Below, in pieces: positions 54,207 through 63,600 of a stretch of DNA of 64,000 nucleotides (position 1 is its first letter; each line of letters opens with the position of its first letter). The notes under the pieces are model-generated. The model had not been told where the DNA came from. It did not search any database and saw only the letters and a list, made by a program, of their open reading frames with translations. The translations under genes and the position numbers were made by a program. The DNA comes from Bacteroidetes bacterium 37-13 (GTDB lineage Bacteria > Bacteroidota > Bacteroidia > Chitinophagales > LD1), in the NCBI GenBank assembly GCA_001897535.1, contig MKTC01000013.1, forward strand, positions 1 to 64,000, read 5' to 3'.

Positions 54207-55219
54207 CGTTTCATCTCCCTTCGTTTAAACATATTCATAAGTGCAATAGTGTAATTTTCGTTGGTGCTTATGCTGGCAAGTTCTGCTCCGCTTTTGCCGA
54301 AAAGTTCTTTGGTTTCTTTTAAGTGTGTTGTGAAATTTTTAGCGTAGTTGGTTCTAATATTTTTGTCGCTGGAGTTGAGCCAATTTTCTTCCTCGCTTTC
54401 TGCATCGGCAACTAAAACTAAACCCACATCAGGCAATTCTGCTTCGCGTTTATCGTATAAATGAATACCAATTAAGTCGTGTCTTCGCGCAGCAATATTT
54501 AGCGCATCGCGATAAGGTTTTTCGGTAATAAAATCGCTGATTAAAAATGTAATACACTTTTTCTTCATCACGTTGTTGAACAGTTTCAGTGCTTCGGCAA
54601 TATCGGTTCCTTTTCCTACAGGTTCAAAATCGTAAATATCATTTATCAAACGAAGAATGTGGCTCTTTCCTTTTTTAGGTGGAATAAATTTTTCTATTCT
54701 ATCGCTAAATAAAATCATACCCACTTTATCGTTGTTGGTAATAGCCGAAAACGCAAGCACACCACCAATTTCGGCCATAATGTGATTTTTGAAACTGTTC
54801 TGCGTGCCAAAAAAACCGGAGCGGCTCACATCAATTAAAAGCATTACAGTAAGCTCGCGTTCTTCTTCAAAAACTTTAATAAAAGGTGTGCGCAAACGCG
54901 CAGTTACATTCCAATCTATTTGCCGAATATCATCACCGTATTGGTATTCACGCACTTCGCTAAAACTCATGCCACGACCTTTAAAAGCAGAGTGATAACT
55001 TCCTGAAAAAACTTGATTAGAAAGTTTGCGAGTTTTAATTTCTATTCTGCGCAAAGCACTGCGTTTATCACTTGCATCGCTTGTGATATCGGAAGTTTTA
55101 TTTTCTTCTTGTTGGCTTTCAGTTTGGCTGTGTTTGGTTTTAAATTTATACAGCAGCAGCCCGATGCCAAGTAGCAACAGAACACTCACAACCACTAAAA
55201 CAACTGCGTATTCAGTCAT
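54203..55219 (-). CDS. DUF58 domain protein
   Basis: 338 residues, with one N-terminal helix (YAVVLVVVSVLLLLGIGLLLY) before a long charged linker. The DUF58 signature FKGRGMSFSEVREYQYGDDIRQIDWN is visible, and a VWA-like fold follows with DVSRSGFFGT and FLISDFITEKPY. These proteins accompany MoxR ATPases and likely are their substrate or partner. The reading frame overlaps the next gene by 4 bp. Cytoplasmic domain with a single membrane anchor. Confidence 0.87.
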   Translation of the reverse strand: MTEYAVVLVVVSVLLLLGIGLLLYKFKTKHSQTESQQEENKTSDITSDASDKRSALRRIEIKTRKLSNQVFSGSYHSAFKGRGMSFSEVREYQYGDDIRQIDWNVTARLRTPFIKVFEEERELTVMLLIDVSRSGFFGTQNSFKNHIMAEIGGVLAFSAITNNDKVGMILFSDRIEKFIPPKKGKSHILRLINDIYDFEPVGKGTDIAEALKLFNNVMKKKCITFLISDFITEKPYRDALNIAARRHDLIGIHLYDKREAELPDVGLVLVADAESEEENWLNSSDKNIRTNYAKNFTTHLKETKELFGKSGAELASISTNENYTIALMNMFKRREMKR

Positions 55220-55280
55220 TTAAACTGCCTTTTGTTTTTTAAAACTTCTCGAATATTTTTTATGAATAAAATGCTGTGGA

Positions 55281-56288
55281 CTATGGCACTTCAACAGCGT
55301 TAAGAATTTCGTTTACCACTTCTTCGCTTGTAACGTTTTGCGCTTCAGCTTCGTAAGTTAAACCGATTCTGTGGCGCATTACATCGTGGCAAATAGCGCG
55401 TACATCTTCAGGAATCACATAACCTCTGCGCTTAATAAAAGCATAAGCTTTTGCCGCCAAAGCCAAGTTAATACTTGCACGTGGCGAGCCTCCGTAGCTG
55501 ATTAAGCCATCGAGTTTACCAAGTTTATATTCTTTTGGATTGCGCGAAGCAAAAACAATATCGAGAATGTAGTGCTCAATTTTTTCGTCCATATAAACCT
55601 CGCGAACTGTTTTGCGGGCTGCAAGAATTTGTTCTTTTCCCACTACTTGATTTATTGCGCGAGTTTGGTTTTCTAAACTTTGACGAATAATTAAACGCTC
55701 TTCTTCTTTTTTAGGATAAGTGATAACCACTTTAAGCATAAAGCGATCCACTTGCGCTTCGGGCAGCGGATAAGTTCCTTCTTGCTCAATTGGGTTTTGA
55801 GTGGCAAGTACTAAAAAAGGCTCTTCTAATTTGTAAGTATTTTCGCCAATAGTAACTTGCTTTTCTTGCATGGCTTCGAGCAAAGCGCTTTGCACTTTTG
55901 CAGGTGCGCGGTTTATTTCATCAGCTAAAATAAAGTTAGCGAAAACCGGACCGTGTTTCACGGTGAAAGCATTTTCTTTTTGATTGTAAATCATGGTGCC
56001 AACCAAATCGGCAGGCAGCAAGTCTGGAGTAAATTGTATGCGGCTAAACTTCGCGTTAATAGCTTGTGAAAGCGATTTAATTGAAAGTGTTTTGGCAAGT
56101 CCCGGAACGCCTTCCAGCAAAATGTGTCCGTTGGCAAGTAGTGCTAAAATCAATCGCTCTGTCATGTATTTTTGACCAACAATGGCTTTGCCAATTTCCA
56201 TGTTTAGTACATCTACAAATGCACTTTCGCGGTTAATGCGTTCGTTTAATTCGCTAATGTTTACTGAAGAAGATGCTGCTATTTCCAT
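55281..56288 (-). CDS. MoxR-family AAA+ ATPase
   Basis: 335 residues. Walker A is GVPGLAKT, Walker B is ILADEINRAP, the sensor-1 region is LATQNPIEQEGTYPLPEAQVDRF, and the C-terminal lid has GSPRASINLALAAKAYA with the sensor-2 Arg. MoxR ATPases act as chaperones that help assemble or activate proteins with VWA domains. This is the first gene of the MoxR-DUF58-BatA-BatB-BatC operon; it lies 61 bp before the DUF58 gene. Confidence 0.93.
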   Translation of the reverse strand: MEIAASSSVNISELNERINRESAFVDVLNMEIGKAIVGQKYMTERLILALLANGHILLEGVPGLAKTLSIKSLSQAINAKFSRIQFTPDLLPADLVGTMIYNQKENAFTVKHGPVFANFILADEINRAPAKVQSALLEAMQEKQVTIGENTYKLEEPFLVLATQNPIEQEGTYPLPEAQVDRFMLKVVITYPKKEEERLIIRQSLENQTRAINQVVGKEQILAARKTVREVYMDEKIEHYILDIVFASRNPKEYKLGKLDGLISYGGSPRASINLALAAKAYAFIKRRGYVIPEDVRAICHDVMRHRIGLTYEAEAQNVTSEEVVNEILNAVEVP

Positions 56289-56492
56289 ATCTTATTTTTA
56301 AAAAGAGTAGCGAATATAGCCACTTCCGCGCCCTTTTAACATTTCGGACGTAGTCAATTTTTGTTAAGCAAAACATTCGTTATGAAATTTAGGAATGAAA
56401 CTACTCAAGAGAATAATTGCAATTTGATGCAATTTCTTTTGCAGAAATGTTGTAGTAAAATTGTGTTTGTTTGCACTTAAATTTACAGTACA

Positions 56493-56774
56493 ATGGAAAC
56501 TTTTGTGGCATCGCGATTGACTGGAGGAAATAGAGTTTTTCCTGCAAAAATTATTATTGATACACTTGGCGTAACACTTAAAATTCCAAGCCTTTTTAGC
56601 GGTAGTGAACGAACAATTCCTTTCACCCGAATTTCATCTGTAGATATCGATTGTCCTTTCATTGGATTTTCAACTATCATCATTGAAACCACAGGCGAAG
56701 GAAAAATTCAAGCACATGGTTTCACCAAAGCAGAAGTAGAAAGAATGAAAGCGTTGATTCTTGGAAAGATTTAG
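56493..56774 (+). CDS. Small PH-like domain protein, unknown
   Basis: 93 residues with an alternating beta-strand pattern (NRVFPAKIIIDTLGVTLKIPSLFSG, TIPFTRISSVDIDCPFIGFSTIIIET) and a C-terminal helix (KAEVERMKALILGK). This is typical of bacterial PH-like domains. There is no signal peptide. Its TAG stop overlaps the stop of the convergent ABC permease by 4 bp. I cannot assign a role. Confidence 0.7.
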   Translation: METFVASRLTGGNRVFPAKIIIDTLGVTLKIPSLFSGSERTIPFTRISSVDIDCPFIGFSTIIIETTGEGKIQAHGFTKAEVERMKALILGKI

Positions 56775-58048
56775 CTTCTGATAGCATCAACGGGTTTCAT
56801 GCGCGATGCGTTCCAAGCCGGAATAAAACCGGAAACAATTCCTGTAACAACCGAAATGCCAATGCCGATGGCAATGTTTTCAGCAGTGATATAAAAAGTA
56901 AAATCGGTTTCTGCCCAATGTTTAAGCAAGTATTGCAATACTTGGAAAAGTGCTACCACAGAAAGCAAACCGGCAATGCCGCCAATTAAGCAAAGCAAAA
57001 TAGCTTCTAACAAAAATTCGAGAAGAATATAAACTTGTTTTGCGCCAATTGCTTTTTTAATTCCAATAATGTAGGTGCGCTCTTTTACACTCACAAACAT
57101 AATATTTGCAATACCGAAACCGCCAACAATTACAGCAAAAAATCCGATAATAAATCCTGCAATATTGATAACCGAAAAAATTGATTTTATGCCTTCGCTA
57201 AATACGCTTACTTGGTTTATGGCAAAGTTGTCATCGGTGTTTGGAGGCAAACGTCTAATGCCGCGCATCACGCCTTTAATTTCATATTTTAAGTTGCTCA
57301 CTTTTACTCCGGCTTTTGGCAACACTGCAACGAGCGGATCGTTTTCATCGTTATTCAAACTAATAAAATTATTGAGCATGCCGTAAGGTGCAATTACATC
57401 GTTGTCGGCACTAAAACCGAGCATGTCGTTTCCCTCTTTTTTCAATACGCCAATAATGGTTGCTTTAATGCCTTCCACTCTAATTTCTCTGCCTTCGATA
57501 TTTGAAAAATTCGGGAAGAGCGTTTCCGCTACATTACTGCCAATAATCACTACCGGATTAGCGCTAAGGATTTCGCCTGCGGTGAAGTATCTTCCTTGTG
57601 TAAATTCTAAAGATTTTATTTTGTTGTAATCGTACGAAACACCTTTAAGTGCAACGCCTTTGGCAGTTTGCCCTTCTGCAACAGCACTTTTTCCATTTAG
57701 TGAATAAATAATAGCAACCGCTTCAGCACTTTTTAAACGCTCTTTTAAAAACTGCATTTCGCGCGGGTTAGAAGTCGGGCGATTCATGTAGCGCCACCAA
57801 GGGTAATTTTCGCTCCAAATCCAAGGCCATTTTTGTATGTATAAAACATCATTGCCAATACTTTCTATGCTGTTGCGAATATTCAATTCCATAGAATTTA
57901 CAGCCGTGCGAATGCTTACAATACACAAAATACCAATAGTAATTCCGGTAAGCGAAAGGAAAGAGCGCAACTTAGCAGCTCGCAATTCTTCAAACGAAAT
58001 GCGCAAGCTCTGTGTGAATACTTTCCAAAGAATTAAAATGTTTTTCAT
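56771..58048 (-). CDS. MacB-type ABC transporter permease (FtsX fold)
   Basis: 425 residues from the ATG at 58048 (KNILILWKVFTQSLRISFEELRAAKLRSFLSLTGITIGI). The preceding 22 codons up to 58114 are formed by AGAACCAAG-type repeat DNA, so I exclude them. The N-terminal helix is followed by a periplasmic MacB_PCD domain (about 45-260) and three helices of the FtsX domain (AGFIIGFFAVIVGGFGIANIM, LLEAILLCLIGGIAGLL, a last one near the C-terminus). The terminus NASRMKPVDAIRS is typical. The ATPase partner is not adjacent. Confidence 0.87.
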   Translation of the reverse strand: MKNILILWKVFTQSLRISFEELRAAKLRSFLSLTGITIGILCIVSIRTAVNSMELNIRNSIESIGNDVLYIQKWPWIWSENYPWWRYMNRPTSNPREMQFLKERLKSAEAVAIIYSLNGKSAVAEGQTAKGVALKGVSYDYNKIKSLEFTQGRYFTAGEILSANPVVIIGSNVAETLFPNFSNIEGREIRVEGIKATIIGVLKKEGNDMLGFSADNDVIAPYGMLNNFISLNNDENDPLVAVLPKAGVKVSNLKYEIKGVMRGIRRLPPNTDDNFAINQVSVFSEGIKSIFSVINIAGFIIGFFAVIVGGFGIANIMFVSVKERTYIIGIKKAIGAKQVYILLEFLLEAILLCLIGGIAGLLSVVALFQVLQYLLKHWAETDFTFYITAENIAIGIGISVVTGIVSGFIPAWNASRMKPVDAIRS

Positions 58049-58092
58049 GCGATGCTGAAGCGAAGAAAGTACTTTTTTAAATAGAAGAGATA

Positions 58093-58116
58093 AGAACCAA
58101 GATTTTAGAACCAAGA
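58093..58116. repeat. Tandem AGAACCAAGA repeat
   Basis: AGAACCAAGA occurs at 58093-58102 and 58107-58116 in direct orientation, and again at 60443 and (inverted) 60550-60558. The surrounding sequence has no protein features, so this appears to be a dispersed intergenic repeat. Confidence 0.5.
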
Positions 58117-58353
58117 AGCGTGAAAGCCAAAGATAAGAAGCAGATGTTTCGGTCTATTACACCGTTTGTTTGTATTTTAAGATGAGTAATTTGAGTTTAA
58201 GAAGTGCTTTACAGAAACAATTAAAACCATATTTTACATTGGAGATTTTATTATCTAGTTAGAAACAAAATATTGGTAATAATTATAATAAATATTTTAT
58301 ATTCGCCAGAAACAAGAACAGATTTTTTTTTCGTACAACTTAAATTAAATACT

Positions 58354-60207
58354 ATGAAAAAATATTTATATTTTTTAGGGTTCTTTTTAATATCTACATT
58401 TGCTAATAAAAGTTTTGCTTCTAAAACTAATGCAAGTGTTTGCCAAGGTAGCACTTATACATGGAAAGGGCAGGCCTATACACAAAACGGCACATTCACA
58501 AACAGTGGAGATACTCTTGTGCTGGTTGTAAATCCATTGCCTTTTATTTCATTGTCATATTCGGGCAATGCTTGCTTAGGCAGCACTTTAACTTTTATTT
58601 ACAGCGATTCTTCCTCATTGCTTTCGGGTTGGTATAATGATACGATTACATCATATTACGGAATTCCTTTTGATTCTATTCCTGCAAGTACGGTTTCTAG
58701 TCCTTATAGTTTTTCTAATCCTAATCCGGGTAAATACAAAATAACCGCAGTTTCTCAGGCAGGGTGTTCTTATTCTGATTCTATAATTACTGGAAAGTGC
58801 GCATCAAGTAGCCTTTTTGATACTATTTGCCAAGGCGATAGTGTTTTTTTTAATAACCAGTGGCGTTATACTTCGGGTTCATACCAACAACAGTTTCAAA
58901 ATGGAAACGGAGTGGTTGATAGCCTTTCAACATTATACCTTACTGTTAATAGCCTTCCAAGTGTTACTGTTTTTTGCTACAATACTTCTACGGGTGATAC
59001 AATCAACGTTTGTTTTGATAATAATTCGCAAAATCTTGTCTTTTATGCGCAAACAAACATTACAGCTACAGTTGCATGGAAATTAGGAGGAGTTTCGGTT
59101 AGTAATAGTCAATATTTTGCTCCAGCAACTTCGGGAACTTATACTGTTTATGCAACTTCTGCTTGTGGAACAGATACTGCAACATATACTCTAGAACCAT
59201 GTTTATTAGATTTAATTTGGCCAGGAGATGCCAACCATGATGGTGTTGTGGATAATAACGACCTGCTCCCCATAGGCATTGCAAATGGTTTAAGCGGTTT
59301 AGCACGCAACTCCACCTCTATTGCATGGCAAGGATATGCCTGTGCAGATTGGGGGTTGCAGTTGCTAAACGGCACCAATATAAAACATGCAGATTGTGAT
59401 GGGAACGGACAAATAAATAACAATGATACATTAGCAATTGCACAAAATTTTAGTTTAACACATAACAAGAAAGATGATGAGCGTAAGCCTTCCCGAGCAG
59501 GTATTCCAGATCTACAGATTGTATTTTTTAAGAATGAATTTGTAGCAGGAGATACGCTAATTGCAAGCATACAGTTAGGCAATGCCCAACAACCCATTGC
59601 AAGTATTTATGGCTTGGCATTTACTTACAATTTCGACCCAAATGTGTTAGATGCCTCAACCATTAATTTTAATTATTCCAATTCGTGGTTGGGTGCAAGC
59701 ACGGATAAGATTTCACTTGTAAAAATTTTTAACAGCATTGGCAAAATTAAAACAGCTATAACAAGAACAGACCATATTAATCGTTCAGGACAGGGTGAAA
59801 TAGCCCAATTTCGGGCGGTTGTAACTACTAATAATATTAGTGCAGATAAGATGATTACACATTTTATATCTAATTTGAAAGCAATAGATAAAAGTGAAAA
59901 TGTAGTAGATGTAAATGAAGGTACGTCCTCAGTAAAAATTATTAGTAATGTTACCAGTATTAGGCAGCAAGAAATTTTATGGTGGCTCTACCCAAGCCCC
60001 GCACAAAACTATGTTACTATAAGTGGCAGTGAAAATATTAAGGATATTGTGATACTTAATGTGTTAGGTGAAAAAGTTTATACGGAAACAAACCTGAAAA
60101 CACAATTGAAAACGGTTGATATATTAAACTTACCAACTGGCATTTACATTGCACAGATTGCAACAGAAAAAGGGCGAGGAGAGAAGCGTTTTATGATAAT
60201 GAGATAA
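58354..60207 (+). CDS. T9SS type A cargo protein with dockerin-like repeat
   Basis: 617 residues from the ATG at 58354, which gives a clean signal peptide (KKYLYFLGFFLISTFANKSFA); the frame upstream is open but lacks such a start. The N-terminal half is Cys-bearing and beta-rich (CQGSTYTWKGQAY, CQGDSVFFNNQWRY; adhesin-type repeats). Residues about 287-375 hold two dockerin-like EF-hand segments, GDANHDGVVDNNDL and DCDGNGQINNNDTLAI. The last ~75 residues are a T9SS type A sorting domain: LYPSPAQNYVTIS, ILNVLGEKVY, LPTGIYIAQI and a basic end. It is predicted to be secreted to the cell surface. Confidence 0.85.
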   Translation: MKKYLYFLGFFLISTFANKSFASKTNASVCQGSTYTWKGQAYTQNGTFTNSGDTLVLVVNPLPFISLSYSGNACLGSTLTFIYSDSSSLLSGWYNDTITSYYGIPFDSIPASTVSSPYSFSNPNPGKYKITAVSQAGCSYSDSIITGKCASSSLFDTICQGDSVFFNNQWRYTSGSYQQQFQNGNGVVDSLSTLYLTVNSLPSVTVFCYNTSTGDTINVCFDNNSQNLVFYAQTNITATVAWKLGGVSVSNSQYFAPATSGTYTVYATSACGTDTATYTLEPCLLDLIWPGDANHDGVVDNNDLLPIGIANGLSGLARNSTSIAWQGYACADWGLQLLNGTNIKHADCDGNGQINNNDTLAIAQNFSLTHNKKDDERKPSRAGIPDLQIVFFKNEFVAGDTLIASIQLGNAQQPIASIYGLAFTYNFDPNVLDASTINFNYSNSWLGASTDKISLVKIFNSIGKIKTAITRTDHINRSGQGEIAQFRAVVTTNNISADKMITHFISNLKAIDKSENVVDVNEGTSSVKIISNVTSIRQQEILWWLYPSPAQNYVTISGSENIKDIVILNVLGEKVYTETNLKTQLKTVDILNLPTGIYIAQIATEKGRGEKRFMIMR

Positions 60208-60249
60208 TATATCCTTACTTTATTTTTGGTTTTATTACAAACATAAAAT

Positions 60250-60440
60250 AGGAGTATCAAAAATAACGAAAAGCATTTATTCGGTCAGCCGATTTTTAAA
60301 CAACAGATAGATTTCATTCCCGGAAATAAGTTTGATATACTGGTAAATAAGTACCGAATAGACTGTTATTACAAGACCTTTGATTCGTAGACACAGCTTG
60401 GATTAACTTCCTTAAAAGCGACAGCCTACTGAAACATTGA
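60250..60440 (+). pseudogene. Relic of an IS4-type transposase N-terminus (DUF4372-like)
   Basis: The frame from 60250 reads RSIKNNEKHLFGQPIFKQQ, then IDFIPGNKFDILVNKYRID, CYYKTFDS, stop, TQL. The order GQP-F-Q, a FIP segment, a vNKY..D-YY-K-FDSW-TQL pattern is that of DUF4372 at the start of IS4-family transposases. The W expected after FDS is TAG here (60388-60390). Shortly after TQL the match seems to continue in another frame (FLKSDSLLK), meaning a frameshift. No start codon, catalytic domain or terminal repeats are present. It is a small dead fragment. Confidence 0.55.
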
Positions 60441-60503
60441 AAAGAACCAAGCAATTAGAATATTTGTGCAGCTTCAAAGCCCGGCTCTATTTGCATTTGC
60501 TCA

Positions 60504-60523
60504 AAGCCGATAATTATCGGCTT
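60504..60523. repeat. Perfect 20-bp palindrome AAGCCGATAATTATCGGCTT
   Basis: Exact reverse-complement halves without spacer. The core CCGATA..TATCGG is shared with the palindrome at 43089-43106, which differs only in its centre and flanks, so they may be related intergenic repeats. It could also form a hairpin for the transcript leaving the T9SS cargo gene. Confidence 0.7.
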
Positions 60524-60612
60524 AACTCACTGCCTGTCTTTTCTTGACTCTTGGTTCTAAAAAATCTAAATTTCAATTTTGAGTTCTGTTTCATAATTCT
60601 ATTTTTAAAACC

Positions 60613-63600
60613 ATGAATAAAATTTTTGCCGCTTTATTGCTCTTTTCATGCTCTATCATTCATGCACAAAAATTAACCCTGTTTTCTACCGAACCACAAC
60701 AGTTTGTGCGCGATTTAGATGCTTTTATGAATATCAATAAAATGCCTGATTGCAAAGAGGCTACCGATAATTTTCAGAAAGCAGTAAAAGATAAACTCAT
60801 CACTGACCAGCAACTGGGCTACATTGCAGCAACGGCAAATGTGATGCGCGAGAAAAACTTTCCGGCATCACCACAATTTGTAAATTATATAAATGCCATT
60901 ACTGCTTTTGCGCGAAGTGGAAAACCGGAAAGTATATTCAACGATTGGGATGAAGTTTGCGACCAAATGCTGCGTAATTTAAAGCGTGGAGCGAATTCTG
61001 ATTTCACCAAATTCTTAGAATTTTCTAAAGTTTATTTCGGAGAAAATTTACTGAACAAAACTCAAAATAAAGCATGGAAAGTTGATGCCACAGATTGCAA
61101 AATGGTGTTTGTAGATGGTCGTCCGGCACTCAAAATTCCGGTTACACGTTTCTATGGTTTTTTAGAAAGCGATACCATACAAGTTTACAATACGCAAGGC
61201 AATTATTTTCCGGTAGAAAACAAGTTTGAAGGCAAAGGCGGAAAAGCCGATTGGAAACGCTCCAGCCAAGACGTGAATAAAGTGTACGTAACACTTAAAA
61301 ATTACACAGTTGATTTGGGCGCTTATGGTTACACTGCTGATTCAGTAATGTTTACCAATACGTATTATTTAAAGCGTGTTTTAATGGGGAAATTTACCGA
61401 TAAGTTGGTGCCGAATAAAGATACCACAAAGTCAGATTATCCGCGTTTTGAATCGTATGAAACAGATATTGTGCTGAACCAAGTTGCACCAAACGTAAAC
61501 TACTTTGGAGGCTTTAACTTTTGGGGCACAAAAGTGGTAGGCTATAACAGTAATGGTGAAAGCGCTGGCTTCGATTTCTATTCGCACGATGGCAAAAAAT
61601 TGGTGATGCGTGCGCGCTCAAAAGACATCTTAATTATTCGCGATAAAGAGTTGGGAGCCAGCAATGCAGAAATTTCTATCTATTTTGGAAAAGACTCTAT
61701 TTATCATCCTTCGGTGAGCTTAAATTATAGAGTTGATAAGCGCGAAATGCGCGTGTTTAGAGGCGAGAATGCGATTGGCCGCTCACGTTTTTTAGATTCT
61801 TACCACCAAATGGAATTTGAAACTGATGCGCTTGTTTGGAATTTAGACTCAACACGAATACAAATGAAAATGCTTACTGGTGTAGGCAAAAATGCTTCAA
61901 ATTACGAGAGTACAGACTATTTTAATAAAGATAGAATACGACAAATACAAGGGGTTTCTTCGTATGAACCTTTGGCAATTATTTATCAACTACAAAAGCA
62001 ATTGGGCACAGATGATATTCCGGCAATTGATATTGCAAAACGAATTGATCCAAAACTTACAGAAGTTCAAATTAAAAGCTTGCTCTACAAATTAGTTGAA
62101 AACGGTTTTATTGTTTACAACGAAAAAATTGGCATGGTGCATGTGAGCGAAAAGCTTTCAAAATATGTGTTGGCAAATGCGAAACGTGTGGACTACGACT
62201 ACTTGCGAATGCGCTCTATTCCACAAGATGGAATTGATTATCTCGATATTAAAAATGCCGATATGCAATTGCGCGGTGTGGGCTTAATCCCAATTAGCGA
62301 CACAGCAAATGTTACCTTCTTTCCTACTAAAAAAACAGTGGATATTCAGAAAGATAGAAACATGCAATTTGATGGTACAATTATTGCCGGAAGAATTGAT
62401 TTAGCGGGAAAAGAGAACAAGTTTGTTTACGACACTTTTATTGTGAACATGAAGCACGTGGACTCGCTAATGATGTATATTCCCGATGGCGATAAATTAG
62501 ACGAAGAAGGCAAACCGATTTTAAAACCATTGCGCTCTAAGCTCGAAAATCTTTCTGCTCGCTTAGAAGTTGATGCGCCAATCAATAAGTCCGGGCGCAC
62601 GCGTTTGCAACAGTTCCCGCGAATTGCAACCGAAGGTTCTTCGTATGTTTATTACGAAGATTCAACCACAAACAAAGCTGCATACAGCAAAAAAGATTTC
62701 TTCTTTCAAGTAGAACCTTTTGAAATTGATAGCTTAAATAATCTTGAGCCAACTGTATTAGATTTTAAAGGAAAATTGGTGAGTGGTGGCATTTTTCCTG
62801 ATATGGCAGAAAACCTAAAATTACAAGATGACCTTTCGCTTGGTTTTAAAACTGAAGCACCACCAAGCGGCTTGCCCTTGTTTAAAGACAAAGGAAACTA
62901 CAAAGGCAAAATAGAATTAGATTATAACGGTTTAAAAGGCGAAGGCGTAATTACACACAGTACAGCGGCATTCACTTCTTCTGCCATAAGATTTTATCCT
63001 GATTCTGTTTTAGCGCAAACTGATTCTTTCACAATTGCAGCTACCGATAAAGGCGTAATGACACCCGATGTACAATCTACCAAGGTAAATATTTTTTGGA
63101 AGAGTAAAACAGATAGCATGTATGCAAGCATGACCGAAAATCCTTTTGCCATGTATGGAAAATCAACACAGCTTAAAGGGAATTTATTGCTCACCAACAC
63201 AGGACTTTTTGGGAATGGAACAATGGACTGGAACGAAGCAAATTTGATTTCGCAGGGCTTCTATTTTAAAACACGCCACTTGGGGGCAGATACAGCAGAA
63301 TTGCGCATCAAAACACCTGATGGCACAGATGTTGCTTTCGTTTCACCAAACGTGAAGGCAAAGGTAGATTTTGATAAACGCGAAGGTGATTTCAGTAATA
63401 ATTTAGTGGGTGTGCCAACAGAATTTGCTTACAACCAATACAACACTTTAATTCCAAATTTTCGTTGGGATATTGATAAACATATTTTGGAATTTAAGTC
63501 GCCTGAAGGCAGTAAAGGCGAGCAATTCAACTCTTTAAATAAAGCACAAAAAGGTTTAAACTTTATCGCCAAGCGCGCTACATACGATTTGCTTACTTCA

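Larger units (their letters stand above)
60208..60612. other. Intergenic region with transposase relic and palindrome
   Basis: 405 bp without an intact gene. The left part holds a decayed transposase N-terminus (60250-60440). AGAACCAAG (60443-60451) and CTTGGTTCT (60550-60558) form a wide inverted repeat. Between them lies the 20-bp palindrome at 60504-60523. The remaining bases before the ATG at 60613 show nothing named. Confidence 0.6.

Noticed and set aside
58049-58114. N-terminal extension of the ABC permease
   Set aside because: These 22 codons fall on AGAACCAAG repeat DNA, and the internal ATG gives the normal N-terminus of MacB-type permeases.
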